Assembly (NCBI GenBank): GCA_019055375.1
Contig: JAHQIW010000304.1
Location: 1 to 64,000 of the forward strand
Direction of reading: 5' to 3'
Origin: Parelaphostrongylus tenuis
Taxonomy: Eukaryota; Nematoda; Chromadorea; Rhabditida; Metastrongylidae
DNA length: 64,000 bases
The number at the start of each line of letters is the position of its first letter. Position 1 is the stretch's first letter. The translations under genes and the position numbers were made by a program. The notes below the pieces were generated by a model, which saw only the letters and a list, made by a program, of their open reading frames with translations, had not been told where the DNA came from and did not search any database. Positions 1-13,700 of the stretch are shown piece by piece.

Positions 1-587
1 CTCAGAAAATGTTCCATAAGTAAAAGAAACAACGAGAAAAAAATGAGACAAGTACATCTTCTTTCCAAGTACGACATTTATGTGAACCGTATAGTCAATA
101 ATGGAATTAAAACAGATACAAGTAAGCCATGTAATCAGGTAAAGAACGTTTCTTCATAACAGATGATTCTCAACATATACATGACTATACCTAAATCCCC
201 GTTGTGAATTATGAACATAAAACTCAATGCATACGCCGAAACTTAATCATGAAATGACACTTCCATTCACGTTTTTCCTATATTATTCGTTCATTTCTAC
301 AATTTTCATGTGCTACGTAGCCCTTATGTCCTTCCGAGTATCCTTTCAAGTCTTTGGAAAGTATTCAGTAATGTAGCGAAAAATTCCACTGTAAACCTCA
401 ATGCTGCCATACCGCTGTCAGGTTTTTATGACATATAAATCGTATTTCAAAGTTTTATATGTTCACTAATTCCATACGACAACTATGGATGACTCTAACA
501 AAAGCAGAACCAACGACTGGTTGATTCCAAAGAACCACCTACGCGACAGATAGACTGAACATCATTTTTGGTTAATTGTTCATTTAG
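1..587. other. intergenic stretch, nothing recognised
   Basis: No recognisable gene, RNA or repeat was found here. The plus strand is A-rich. A short ATG-led reading frame of 22 codons at 486 ends at a TAG before any usable splice donor, so it is not called. Confidence 0.4.
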
Positions 588-1472
588 AGTGACTGAAACA
601 AACATTGAAGATACAGATGACAATGAAGAAAATGAACGCATGAAACCAATACGTGAGTATCGCTGACATTCGAAAACTTGTAAGATAGGCCATACGTGGA
701 GAAGAGAAGGAATAATGATGGAACTCCATCTACTGGAGAGACTAAGAGAATCACTCTATTTGGATGAGGAACATAAGCTGTCAATATTTAGAACTACTGT
801 AGCACCCGTCCGATTTGTGAACACAATCTTCTTGGATGAATAACAGTAGCCTCGAAGTGACACAATGTTCTTAGAACTTACGTATGTTTTTACTCAAATC
901 TAACAAACAGCTGATATCACCTTTTCCCTCCTTTCAGTGCTTGATTATATCATAGTTGGGATTGTTTGTGAAGATGTTTTATGACTGCTCATATACGACT
1001 CTTATGTAATGAACAAAAATGAAGTGGCTGTAGAACTTCCGTGACCGCGAACGCTTTCACCAATTTTTGAATTTCAAAAAGAATCCTACATGAATAGCGT
1101 TCTCCGACATCGAGAAGATAAAAATTTTCGAATGACAGCCAAACTCAGAGGCAAATGCGAAGACCTTTGTGAGGAGTGTAAGGAAACACTGTTTGAAAAT
1201 TATTTTCTAGCCTCTTTACGAATGTCATTAGAAGCCAGTCATTAGATTTTCCGTATCCAAAAGCCGAACTTTGAATAGCGGTGTCAGAGTTTTGAGCAAG
1301 TGAAATTCGAGAAGCGTTGTTGAAAAGAGATTCGAAAAAATATAGAAACAGACTAGACACTTCGAAAGATCTTCAGATAAAAATTATTGCAACATGTTGT
1401 GAAAACAGAAAAGAAGACACTAACCTGATGGCATATGATAACGAACTACATAAGAGACATCTAAAATTGTGA
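588..1472 (+). CDS. possible 3' exons of an unrecognised gene or pseudogene
   Basis: Three exon-like islands read in consistent phase on the plus strand: 588-652 (between CATTTAG and GTGAGT), 1079-1177 (ending at GTAAGG) and 1297-1472 (ending in TGA). Joined, they would give a hydrophilic tail rich in Lys, Glu and Arg with a Cys-containing stretch (RGKCEDLCEE). No domain was recognised. The last frame stays open beyond two TGA codons at 1470 and 1476 as far as about 1665. The gene would converge on the neighbouring VPS72 gene, which ends at 1751. A-rich DNA readily produces Lys/Glu/Asn-rich reading frames by chance, and two of the acceptors (AAAAG and TTGAG) are weak. It could equally be a decayed gene or no gene at all. 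Confidence 0.2.
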
Positions 1473-1750
1473 CCCTGAACACGGAATGAGACGGAACAGG
1501 GCGGATCTAAAGAAAGTGCAGATTTTAGAGCGTATGTATCGAAAAAGGCGGATAACATTGAAAAACCAGTAGTGCGGCTAAACACAACGTTTACTGGTTT
1601 AGAAATTGTTTACGCATATTTATTGAGATGTGACAATCATAAAAACACGAAGGCTTCTAAAAATCGATAGCGGTTACAATATGTACAACAATGAATAAAC
1701 AATAAATTAGAACTCTGCAATCGTAGAGACAGAATTTTCAGTTGTTGTTC

Positions 1751-4700
1751 TCACTCGAATTGCTTCATATATTCCGTCACCTCGGGATTACCCTTGATGG
1801 TTTTCAAATACTTATAATATCGATCACGAATTATTTTGAAAGCGAATGGAGTGGAATACGGCAACCGAGTGACAGGATCACGATATCGAGCTGGCTGACC
1901 TGTCGCCGCACAAACATACGATGGCTTGATATCGGGCTTTTTGAATTCCTGAATAAATAAACGCTTTTCTAATCTATGATTAGACCAGTTGGAAGACACA
2001 CATCATAGGAAACTATAAGGACTGAATTCAAATTACCACCTTCAAAATGATTTGACACTCTATTAGACCAAAATTCATGAATCATTTCAAATCACTTCAT
2101 AACTTGCTCAAAAGTTCTTTAAAGACATAATCTTGGTGTGTGAGAGCAAGTTCTAATTCTTTTAAAAAAGTTCCTGAGTTGATTTTGATCCGTGTGTTAA
2201 GCTCTAATTAGATGCCTGAATTTTTGTCTACTTTCCTATTGCATGGAAGAGTAATTTCATTGAATTTGCAATGGTTAAGAACGACAAAGAAGTAAAGCAT
2301 TATTAAGGTTTTTTTACAGAAAAAAGTATTTGGAATCATACTGAGACAAAAACAGAAACGAGTGTAACGCAGTGTAATGAGAGGTGACTCTCACTCGCTC
2401 GGTGACAAATTAGCCAATCATTCATTCCATTCTACCATTGTCGCTCACTGAGTATCACAGCCATTTACACAAAACAAACTACTACCACTTCGTGATGAAT
2501 AGTTCAAGAACCTAAAGATATCACACAAAGATGACGCTGCATCTTGACGAGATCGGTCAGCTTCACATCTGGAAAAAAGTTTCACTCTCTATAACCCCAT
2601 ATTTCAAAAATCATACTTCAAAACGAAAGTTTAGGAAAGCGGCTGAAGTTGTCCTTGAATATGTTACTTTGATTCATTGTTAATGGGAAACAAAGCTCAC
2701 CATTCCTTCAAGGTCGCTATAAAACTTGTGTGAGACTATAAAACGCTGATTTGAAACGTCAATGGACTATTGCAAGGTAGTGTAAAGGTCTGATAAGCAC
2801 TAGATGTTTTTCAAACTTCGATGATGTCGATTGAATGAAGCAACCTTCAGGGAGGATTGATCACGAACCTAACGTTTTGTTTGTTTACTGTTAAGCCCGA
2901 TGAGCATCAACTATAAACAAACGCCAATATTAAACGACCCGTCATCACATCTACTCCGCGAAAACCAACAATCCTAGTACTCAGTTCACTCTCAGATCAA
3001 TGTTCCATAAAGGTCATCGAATATTTTGTGTGTGTTTCGACTGCTCTTTGAGGAATCGTTCTCCTCATAAATGTCACAGAATGGTACTTGAGTCAAATCT
3101 TGCAATCTTGGAGTATCGAGCTATGGCGTTCCCAAGCGACTGCAAAGAAGCACTAGGGGTGGAAGTGGAACTAGTAACTCGTTTTCATTACAACATCGCA
3201 ATCGCCTTTTATTCATATACCATGCTATTTCATTTTCCTTTGAACTGAACACTAAACTTCTCTACTTCGTGGAATGCAAAAGAATGATAACAAACACGCG
3301 ACTTTCTGCATAAATTTGAGAGATCCTACGTGTTTTGTTCAACATTTCGTGACAATTTGTAATCCAGCAAATAATTGAGCTTTCCGTCCTTTACAGCCGA
3401 AATTGCCACCAGCCAAGTTGTCAAGGTGGAAAGATCAATCTTGTTGCTTTTCGCAGAAATTAAGAAGTGTACGAGTGGTGCTTCACTTTTGGTTACACTG
3501 GAAGTAGACCATTTTATCCAAAAACCAGCATAAACTACTTCCATCAAAAACTATCCTCACTAAACTAGTAAATTATTAAAAAAAGTAAAAAACCACTCTC
3601 TTTTAGGACTAATTTCAGTAATTCAATGTAAGTCAGGATAAAAAATGCATTTTTGATATACATCAAGATGAGAACAGCACAAGTACGATGGCGCAAAGTT
3701 TTCCGTACAAGATTTGAACAAATAAAAATTCTTTCAAAAAAGACTCCTTTCTCCATGAATAGGAAGATTAAGGCAGAAAGCAGTTATAAAGTGCCGGAAC
3801 ACTGGAAAAACCCATAGATTCCACGTATACTACCAATTTTAGGGCAAACCTATGCTATTTCTTGAAAGCATTTCAAGGCTTTCAACTTAGTTTTACTTCC
3901 CTTTAGAGGGAAAAACAAACAATATACTGGCACTACCGATAAAGCAAAAGCATGCCTACCTGCTAGCCCCTGGATTATCGAAATAATGGTTGATGACGTG
4001 ACAAGCGTTTTCGCGCGTTCGTATCCCTTTGTCGTTATATGCCAGGGGCCTTTCACCCGTAGGTGCGCAACGCCCACGAAAACCTTCAAGAGCTCCAGTC
4101 GCTCAATACTCAAAAAAGGTGGTAGTTAGAGGAAAGTGAAGATTAAGTCGCTGTTCACCTTGAACATGATTCGGAGACCCTGTATGGGATCTGCTCGTAG
4201 AAATGGAGTAATGTATACTCTCGAATCACCTCATGGGCCTCCTCGAAACTGAGTTCGATTACAGCAGCTGTATTCTCAAAGCTTAATACACGCAGTAGAA
4301 CGTGTGAATATCACAAGCAGACTCGCACAGCTTTGGGTCCAAGTGACGAAGACGTTTTCAACTCATTAGACATAAAAATCAAATTCCATGAGTTGTCAGG
4401 GGCAATAGAACGTCGTGTCAATTCTGTTGGATGTTGAGGGACCCAAATAGTGATCGGAGAGGGTCAAACTCAGCAGATCCAGGCCATTCCATCGCATCGT
4501 TCCAAGACCGTCCAAGTACCTGTTGGTTCTGTTCAGTTCGATATGCATCTGGAGGCGACGTTGGCTCGGTTAATCCACGAGGGCGATCTCTTCTGGCTCT
4601 TTTTTCTCCTTGGGTAACGCCAATTTCTCGTTGTACGCGTGACGGTAGAGAAGTGCCCATGTCCGTTTCCAAAGCCAAGGGAAAATTATGCGAAAAGTTG

Positions 4701-7700
4701 GGCATGCCTTGCTGGTACAGCAAATATGCAAATATATAAATGAAAAACACCTAAATATTTTATAACATATTTTATAAGTACATCGACTTATTGTTATTAT
4801 TTGACGATGACTTAATCTTTGGCTGCTAAGTGAGAAATTATATAAACATAGGCACACTTTGATATCGGGAACAATCACGCTGGTCTCCTTGATTGTGTCT
4901 CTAATTGAGATCAAAGGTGGCGGAACTCGTCGTCTTGTTGTCCCATGTTCCCTCTTCTTCTTCCGCTCCAGTTCGAATTGCTCATATCTGTAAAAGAGAA
5001 CGACTCTTGCACATGATGAACTAGACTGCCCATAAAAGAATTAGCCATGCATACACAGCATATGAGCATATCGCTTTGTCTTAACGCAGCTGGAACCGTT
5101 AGAGTTTGATTAACGAACGCCACGCGACATATTAGCAGAAAAAATGGAAATTCTGACACATACAAGCCGCACTTCAAACATATTTGGTTTCTTTTGCACA
5201 GAACTTTTCGAGCTTTTCTATAACTAAGAGATAGAAAGCACTTTTCGTACTTAATCCACTATAAATTTGTCCATAAGCATTATGATCCTCACTGGAAAAG
5301 TCAGAAATAGTCATCGAGATAAAGAAAAACGTTTTAAGCACACTGCGCAAAAATACCGCAGAAAGATAGTCGCATTCCCAAAACTCAAGATACTCCGATA
5401 AATTGTGGCGTGCGGTGACAGAGCTATTTTCCTTATATGGCTCATTTCTCAAAGATAATGGTGACAAATGTTTGGACGTTCACTACGCCTCAAGAAGAGC
5501 TACCCAATGCCATGGATAGCTGGCGTCATGGAGGGAATCTTGTCTCATAGGGCAAGATATCTTTCATCACCGTACATGAACCCGTAATTTCTTCTGATGA
5601 CGATCTCTGAGAGAATTATCATGAAATTCTTCAGCTTTAGAAGAATAAATAAATTGTGCGCCCTTCAAAACACCAATAAACTTCAAGGGGTTGGTAATTA
5701 TTTCTCACCATGCGTGTGGTCTGTAATGGGCATTTATACTGCAAGAACGTGTTTCGGCCTTGCAGCCTCGTCAGATGCACGGTACCTTTCGTCTTAGCCA
5801 ATTCCTCTTGGGAGAAAACCCCTTTACATAAAGGAATCGCAGGCGTAATATTTACACGCGCCATCAAGTGGTAAAAATCACCAAACGGGCACTGTTGTGC
5901 ACTCGATTTTTCTTAACTGGCAATCGTAAAATATCATACGATTCGCTTCGAGTGTTTGAAATTTGAGCTTGGTCTTGAGAAAACATTTGGACCGAAAAGC
6001 ATTATATTTCACAATTACAACCAACAGCAATCGAGTGTACAACACTGCCTGCTTGGTTATTTGTAAGACTTGACAACGCGTGAAAATATTACGACGTTGG
6101 TTTCCCTTAGCAAATATCTCTCCCCGAATATGACTGAATCGCAAGGTACTGTAAATCTGACAAGGCTGCAAGACCAAAACACGCGCATTACACTGTATAA
6201 TATCCATAACGGACCACATGCATGGCTCAAGGCTTTGAAAATTATTAAGAATCATATCAAAAATATTATCAGATGTTGGAATTTAAGTGTGGTTCTTAGA
6301 AAGCTTCGACATTTTTTGGAAAGATAAGACAATAAATCATCTAGACATCACTGGCATGCAAGAAGTTTCGTATAAGGAAATGTGCAAAAATCATTTAGCA
6401 TTTTGTTCCCTAACCAATGTTTCTGATTGTGACCTGTACCCATTAGAATAAAAAACACTGGAAACCACAGATGCTGCCAATAAGAGGCACGTTTACCTAT
6501 TCCACTATTAAAAACTTCCTGGTACAGAAAATCATTGATTCTCAGATTCGCAATAACGGGGTAGTTGAACATGTAAGAATTGTTCAGTAAGACAATGGTG
6601 ATATCTTCGAATACATCGCGAATCGATATGGTGGCGGTGGCTCGTCTTTAAAAAATAAGGAAACTTGATTTTTTCTCGACAATTCACGTTCAAACTAATT
6701 CTCAAGGAAAATAAAATAATAGATATTCACTTGAAATTCTATAATTTTGCTATTTTTGGCATTACTACCACCATTATTATTATCATTATTGCTACCAGTA
6801 TTACCATTAACACTATGGATTTGGATAAACTATATTTATAACATTTACTATTTACATGATTTCTTGTTTAGCCTTGGGTACTAACAATATTTTCGCAATC
6901 TATAGAGCTAACCCGAAGTTGCTAATGAACTTTATTGTGACTAACGTTGAGCGCGTTCGCCTTCTTCATAGTCGCAATGATTCGAGTCAATTGTCCATGG
7001 TCATTCGTTCTTCCTCTACGGATATTTATTAAACAAATTCGTGTGAGCCCTACATTCTAAGAAAATGTCACTAATACTCTTTCGATCAACGGTTTTAGAC
7101 CTCTTTGCGGATGACGGGTCTGCTTTGAGATACATAATGTTATGCAGTGAAATGCTCTTTTTACCATTTCATCAAATCTAAGGACTTCAACATTATTGCC
7201 CATAATCCCGGGCTACAAAGAAACAGCAATCCTAGGAACCAATGTGTGATCCTTGCAACAACATTGTCAAAAGACGTCAAAATGTTACGAGGTGGAAACC
7301 CATAGCTCCACTATTCCGAGACTATAGAGAGAGGAGATATTGCATAACTATATGATTACTTGCCAGAAAGAAAGATGAAGCCCGAAGGGTTAGCCGTGAT
7401 TTGTGAAAATGGACCACTTAGACGTTCAAGTATGACTGCATATCTCCTTGAAGCGATGAAGCAAAATCTCTCCTGCAAGCCATGAAATTCACAAGCTCTG
7501 AAGTACCTAATTACTGAGAAAACACCTTCAGTCCTCGAAAAACTCTCATGGCCAGGGGTAAAGATAAGCAGCAAAACCTATTTAGTCATTCACTATCGTA
7601 TGGCATGTGTAAGGAGCTTTCACAAATTGAATGAATTTAAAAAGCGAATTTCTGCTTCATATTTAGTCACAAGGAAAGATTCTAAATAGATTCCCATCGA

Positions 7701-10700
7701 CTATAAATAATACAAATGAAATGGCTGAGAGATTAACACTTTTCATAGAGGAAAATTGATTATAACTTCTAAAACGTTGAAAAAAAAAAGCCGTAATCCA
7801 TTATGATCGACATAGGTAATCATGGCATAGTGGTTAATATGTCAGCATGAGCAGTATACCACACGTCTTGAGTTTCACTCAGATTCCAGAAATTTTCGTT
7901 GTGCATTATGTATGATCATTTTGAAACTAATAGGAAGTAGTTCAGAAAAGAGAAGTGTGAGCGAAATCGGCGTTCAGTGCACTTAATTCAAAAAAAAGGT
8001 CTATTAGAAAAAGCTCATTGGCCGATAATTTAACTAACTCAAATGTCATTTTATTTCAATTGCTATCATTACTCATGGTTATTGAGTGGAACGTGAGGAT
8101 ATGAAGAATACCAATATAAATTAAACATAAGCTAAAAACCATTCCAAATGCTGACAGAAGTGTGTTTGTATTTTGAACCATGGCAATGCATATGAAATAA
8201 TGGCACACATGATATATATATACATATATATTAGGCCATGGTAGAGTCTCTTCTACAATATTCTCTCGTTCACAACTCCTCAACTCTTCCAGTTATCAAA
8301 AATCATCGTTTATTGTCAAACAAGCAGCAAGTTTGCGGCGACGTCAAAATTGCCCTGGTATTCGATTGGGCTGGACATGAAAAAACCGCGCTGTCCGAAG
8401 TAGGATAAACGGAGGATTATACAAGTATTGACGAATGGGCTTCACTGAGAAGTAAATGAAGACGTCATATGAGAGTTAACACATTTGTCACGAGTGACCT
8501 CTACAGAGGGGCAAATTATGGACGTTTTGTCCCTATTACAAATGTCAATACGTGAGTCAATTAATTGGTCTAAAACTTCGCCCTTCAGATTTCGCATTTT
8601 GGTGACCTAAGAATCCTTTTTTCGAACAGTCTGAAGAAAGGACCGAATCGAACAATTGAAGGACCTAAATCAGCTCACCGTATCATTAGTGATCGTTGAT
8701 TAGTGCACTGAGAATTGTTACCGAATGATTGTTTCAAAATGTCAAACGCACAAGCGGAAGACCACAGATAATGGGTCTGATTTCTTTATGGAAAGTGGTG
8801 TACTCTTGCACGCCATAGGAGAAAACAGAAACTTTACTTACGGATGTCAGCTCGAGTTACTGGACAATGAACGGGACGATGCTGATGAAGTAAGCAATGG
8901 ATTCAGCCCACAAAAAAATTGCGCCCAGAACACGCTCCAATGGAAGGGCGAGTTCTCCGTGACTCATGCGCTGCGAATGTGTTGATGAGTGCAGATATGA
9001 AATAGATAGTAAGGTAGCAAAAGATTAAAATGATTTGCAGAATGTAGTAACAAGTAGAACTTCTCCAGAATACAAGAACAAAGGATGAACCTTTCGGTGC
9101 CGATCAATAACTGAGGGATACGCCATACAATCGTCTTCATTAAGCATCATTAGAGGTGAATGAATGTATATCCGGCTTTACAAATGACGCACGGTAGCTT
9201 AACGATGTGTCAAGTCCATGTTGATATCAACATTAGACAAGTCTAGTATCAATTTGCCGACCCGTGAGTAATGGAAAGCTTAGTGAATACGGAACGCGGA
9301 ACTGCATCAGTTAGATGAGGTGTGTATTGGGGGGATAGCTCTAATCATTCCACTACACTCGTTCATCTGTTCATCTTTTTTGATTATCCAGAATAAACCT
9401 GATTAGCAGTCAAAATCAAAATTTAAACGTTATATTCGCCTAGCTTGATTTTGACAAAGTCATAGTGACCTGAATTTACATAGAGCCATGCGAAACCTCT
9501 ATTCCGGTGTTCATGAAACTGAGTTTTGGACCTTGTTTGCATCAACGACCACAAAGTCGAATACTAACGCAACTGAACAAGCGAGATTTCGTCCAGCATG
9601 ACACAATGGTGTTCACCAAATTATCCTTTATTTATGGCTGCTGCGTTGATGTGAAGAATTTCAAGCATATCAAATACGCAATTTTTTGAGAACACAAATC
9701 TGAAAAAAAAAACTCAAAATTTGAAGAGTCTCTTATGAAAACGATATTCACATTATGGAAACAGAGAAAAGTGTCTTTTAAGGTTCCGAAGTGCAACCGT
9801 GATAGACTTCAAACTATTACTGTCAAAAAAGCGCCTTTCTGAAAATGTTATCGTCTCAGAGAAAAGCAAGGAAGTGGGAACTACTCTATACATTCGTGTA
9901 GCACGTACTTTTTGAGCAACTGATAGAGATTTCTCGAGCAAAAGTTGAGAAGATGAGAACTGAACAGACTTATAAAGAAATTTCGCTTTATCCCCTCAGG
10001 AATTTATACGACTTCCGAAAAATTCTTCAATGATAAACTTTTCAGAATTGAAATTATAAGCATCTGGGGACGAAATATGAACCTCTCAAAACCTCTGATG
10101 TAGCACGGCAACAGAAAAAACAAGTGATACAATGGGGAAATCACCGTGTCGTGCCGCACAAAATTTTGCTGATTCAATAACTTTAAAACGACATCGTATG
10201 ACGAACAAAGTGAACAAGAGAATATTTTGTGGACCACATAAATTGATTTTGATTGAGTGAAGAACAGATATTTTTGGTAAGGTGAGATGTGGAATCCTCC
10301 TGCTCCTTATTTGAAGTAATAAGATTCGTTATGAGGCGACAAATGTTAATTCGTAAGAAGCGGAGGACACTTTGCAACACTCGCACTGGGACGCATGTTT
10401 TCGAGCGTTTCTGGATTCCTTATCGAGAAGCGATCGGATAGCTGACAAGGAACACATCTGCTTGATTTTTTTCCCGAAAACAGCTCTAAAGCGGGATGAT
10501 GTAAAGAAACCAGGAATTATTGAGCCAACAGAAATTAGAACGCTGATGAAGGCGCCATCAAAAGGCACAAATGAAAAATGTCGACGTTTATGATGTATTA
10601 TTTGAGCGATAGTATTAGACAGTAACAGATGCAAGAAAAAGCAAAAGCAGAAACTGACAACTGTTATAGAAACGAAATGGTTCATAGGTATTGATAATTA

Positions 10701-13700
10701 CTAGCATTTGAATTTAACTTGTTAGAAAGTCTTCAACGAAGGACTGTTTGTACTAAAACATCGGCAGATGCAATACTATTGCACTCCGTTATACTAGTGC
10801 GAAGGTTTATCAAAAGCCGTTGGCTCATCAGCAAACGAATAGGCCACTTTTGTTTCGAGTGTTTCTTAAGACCATGCTCAAATTTCAATATGCCTGATGG
10901 TTATTTCGAGCCATGCAAGTGGTCCGTTATGGCCACTCGTACAGTATGATACACGTGCTTCGGCTCTGCAGCCTCGTCAGTTACATGATGCCTTTTCGTT
11001 CAGTCAGTTCCTCGGGGAACTACCCCATACATAGGGAAGTCGACAACGAACGTTTTACACGTATCGACAAGTGATAATATCACCGAACGGGCGATGTTGT
11101 ACACTCGATTGTTCTTGGCTGATAATCCTAAACACCATACCTACCTTTCGAATTGCACTGTACAAGTGCCCATAACGGACCACATTCATGGCCTAGCTAC
11201 CAGGCATATTGAAATTCGAGCATGATCTTAAGAAAACTTGGAACGAAAGATATGATTTCACGATTACCAGCCAAAAGCAATCAAGAGTACAACACAGAAC
11301 GTTCAGTGATTTTGTCAGTTATCGGCGCGTGTAAAATCGTCGTCGTCTCCTCTATGTAAGAGGTGGATCTTGTAGGAACTGAATGAACGAAAAGCCACCG
11401 TACAACTGGCGAGGCTGCAAGACCGAAACATGTGTCTTGCACCGTAGAAGTGCCCATGAGGGACCACATGCATAGCTCAAAAATGACTGCCACGCATGTT
11501 GAAAGGACCAAGTGATGATCCGAAGAAACCGGAAAAGATTAAACCGTTCATTGCAATTCCTAGATGATTAAGCTAGCGTGATTCTAAAGAAACGTTTATT
11601 CGAGGGTCGTTTCGGCGAAGCGGTCGCCTTCTCGAGCGGAGGATTGATTTGAGTGAATTACCCACAAGCAATCGTCGTTTCGTTCGTTGTCGCGTTGAGC
11701 CGAAAGCACTGCGGGGAGCACTGTTGGTGTAGAGTCTAACACTCGACGAAGTTCTTTTAATCGAAACGGTTGTTGAACTATTGCCATCCATTCTGATCTG
11801 CTTTCATGGTGGTAATGTATGCTGCACCAGTCGATGTAATAAAAACTAACGAAATCTCTTGTGCAGATGTGTAATGAGTGGATAAACGTAGAGTTATACA
11901 AGCATAATCCATATGGATGGAAATCTGCGACATCAAGTTAATCGAATTACTAAAGGAAAGAAGACGCATACAGATTTATAGTGTAGTGGAAGTTGTGCTT
12001 CAGTCTTGGCAATGAAGCTAAATCAACGACGAATGATGACTGAAGGGTGTAGATGAACCAGATAGAGGACAAACGATAGCCCAACAGAATCAGGGTATTT
12101 GGATTGAAAGCCGACGATGACAAGAGTTACCATTGAGAAAAACTTTATTGGTTGACATCAAAGCACTATTTTCCATTTGTCAGTCAACACATTCGCGATT
12201 GAGCCCAATTATCGTTAGTCGACGCACATTCCCATATTCTGCGATTGTGTAGATAAAGGATGAATGACACTTCAGTCCTACTCAGCTGTTCGCTAAGCAA
12301 ACAAGAAATTGAGGATGAGGACAACAAGAAATCTAATTTGCAAATGGCTGACAAGCCTGCAGAAATGGAATAGAAGAACGAAAATGAGGTTGATAATGAT
12401 CAAACCATGAGGGATGCTAGAGAGAATTTCTAAATCCTTATTGGAAAAGATGACAACAAACACAAACAATAGCAAAGCAAATCGTAGAAATCACCATGAT
12501 GAGGATATGAAAAACCTATCGCTCGATGCAAATGGGAATTTTGAGACTGTTACGGTCAGAGACTACTTGAGTTCTAGTTTACTCCATCCCCTTGAAAGGG
12601 TCCAAAGGGCCTGATATGATACTATCAGACTTTCTGCTTATTTATTCAAACTCTTAAGTGCAGACACAAAGGCGCCATTGGAGAAACAGTTTGGAGGCGG
12701 CAGATTAAAATCAAGTGCATGATAGAATAATAAAAGAATGGTGGACAATATGCTTTGCAATTCTACTAGTTTCAATGGTTGTGAACAAGTTAATGGCTTA
12801 CTGAGAATTAGAAATAGACACAACGTTATTGGCGCAATATTCAGCAGATTGCGGCTGAAGTCTCAATGGATTTCTCCATTTTCCTCGATAACATGAAAAG
12901 GTCACACTGATACACAATATACTTAGCCAAATATTTTGGCAGTTTGACACGGAAGTGCAGAACTAAGATTTGAGTCAAAATTTTGCCAAGAATACATTAA
13001 GTTATTGATCAGTGCGTTGTGTCCACATGCGCTAAAAAATCAATGGGAAATGACGAGGATATGCTAACCAGTAGGCATTAGCTTTCTTATTTTTTCACAT
13101 AGTTTACGTAAACTCAGAGTCAATTGGTATCAAACAAAAGCTTGCCATTAGACACAGAGAAAAGTTAGAGGTTTACCGAGAAACTGGAGGTTCAAAGTCG
13201 CTCGAACATACACGAAAACTGCTGAACAGCACTCATACAGCATTCATTTGAAAGCCTAGAAGAGCTCAATAGCCCGACTGGTTGGTAAGCCACAAAAAAT
13301 ATATTCAACAAGTTTTTTCTCTAGAGGTCATGGAGGTGTTTGACGGAGTAGGTTGTGTATCAATCTGACCAGGCTTTCAAGAAGGCGAAACTGCCGAGAC
13401 ATCAACCAATCTTCTATTGATTAAACCTTGTTATTAACAACCTCGAGCATGCTCATCCAGTATTGAATTACTGATTAGTTCCGAGATCATAGAAAGCAGA
13501 TCTTGGTAATATGCGGTGCTCATTACTTCAACAGGGTTTCTCAAGCTGAAAGGGAGTTCCGTAACCCCACCAGGATTTTACCTACGCAAGCCAACCTGCA
13601 CGCAACTGGTGTTCCTTTCCAAGAACAACGCAAATAATGAGCTCACAGGCAAGCGTAACACCCTTGGTGTTCCAAGTGTACTCTGAGCAAGCAAAACCCA

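Noticed and set aside
4418..4750. Two overlapping frames of about 100 codons on opposite strands
   Set aside because: Both strands are open in the same place and neither shows a family motif. It may hide a VPS72 exon, but no splice sites give the required phase.
10329..10685. 118-codon minus-strand frame with hydrophobic start
   Set aside because: No splice or start context, an overlapping open frame on the other strand, and no recognisable motif.
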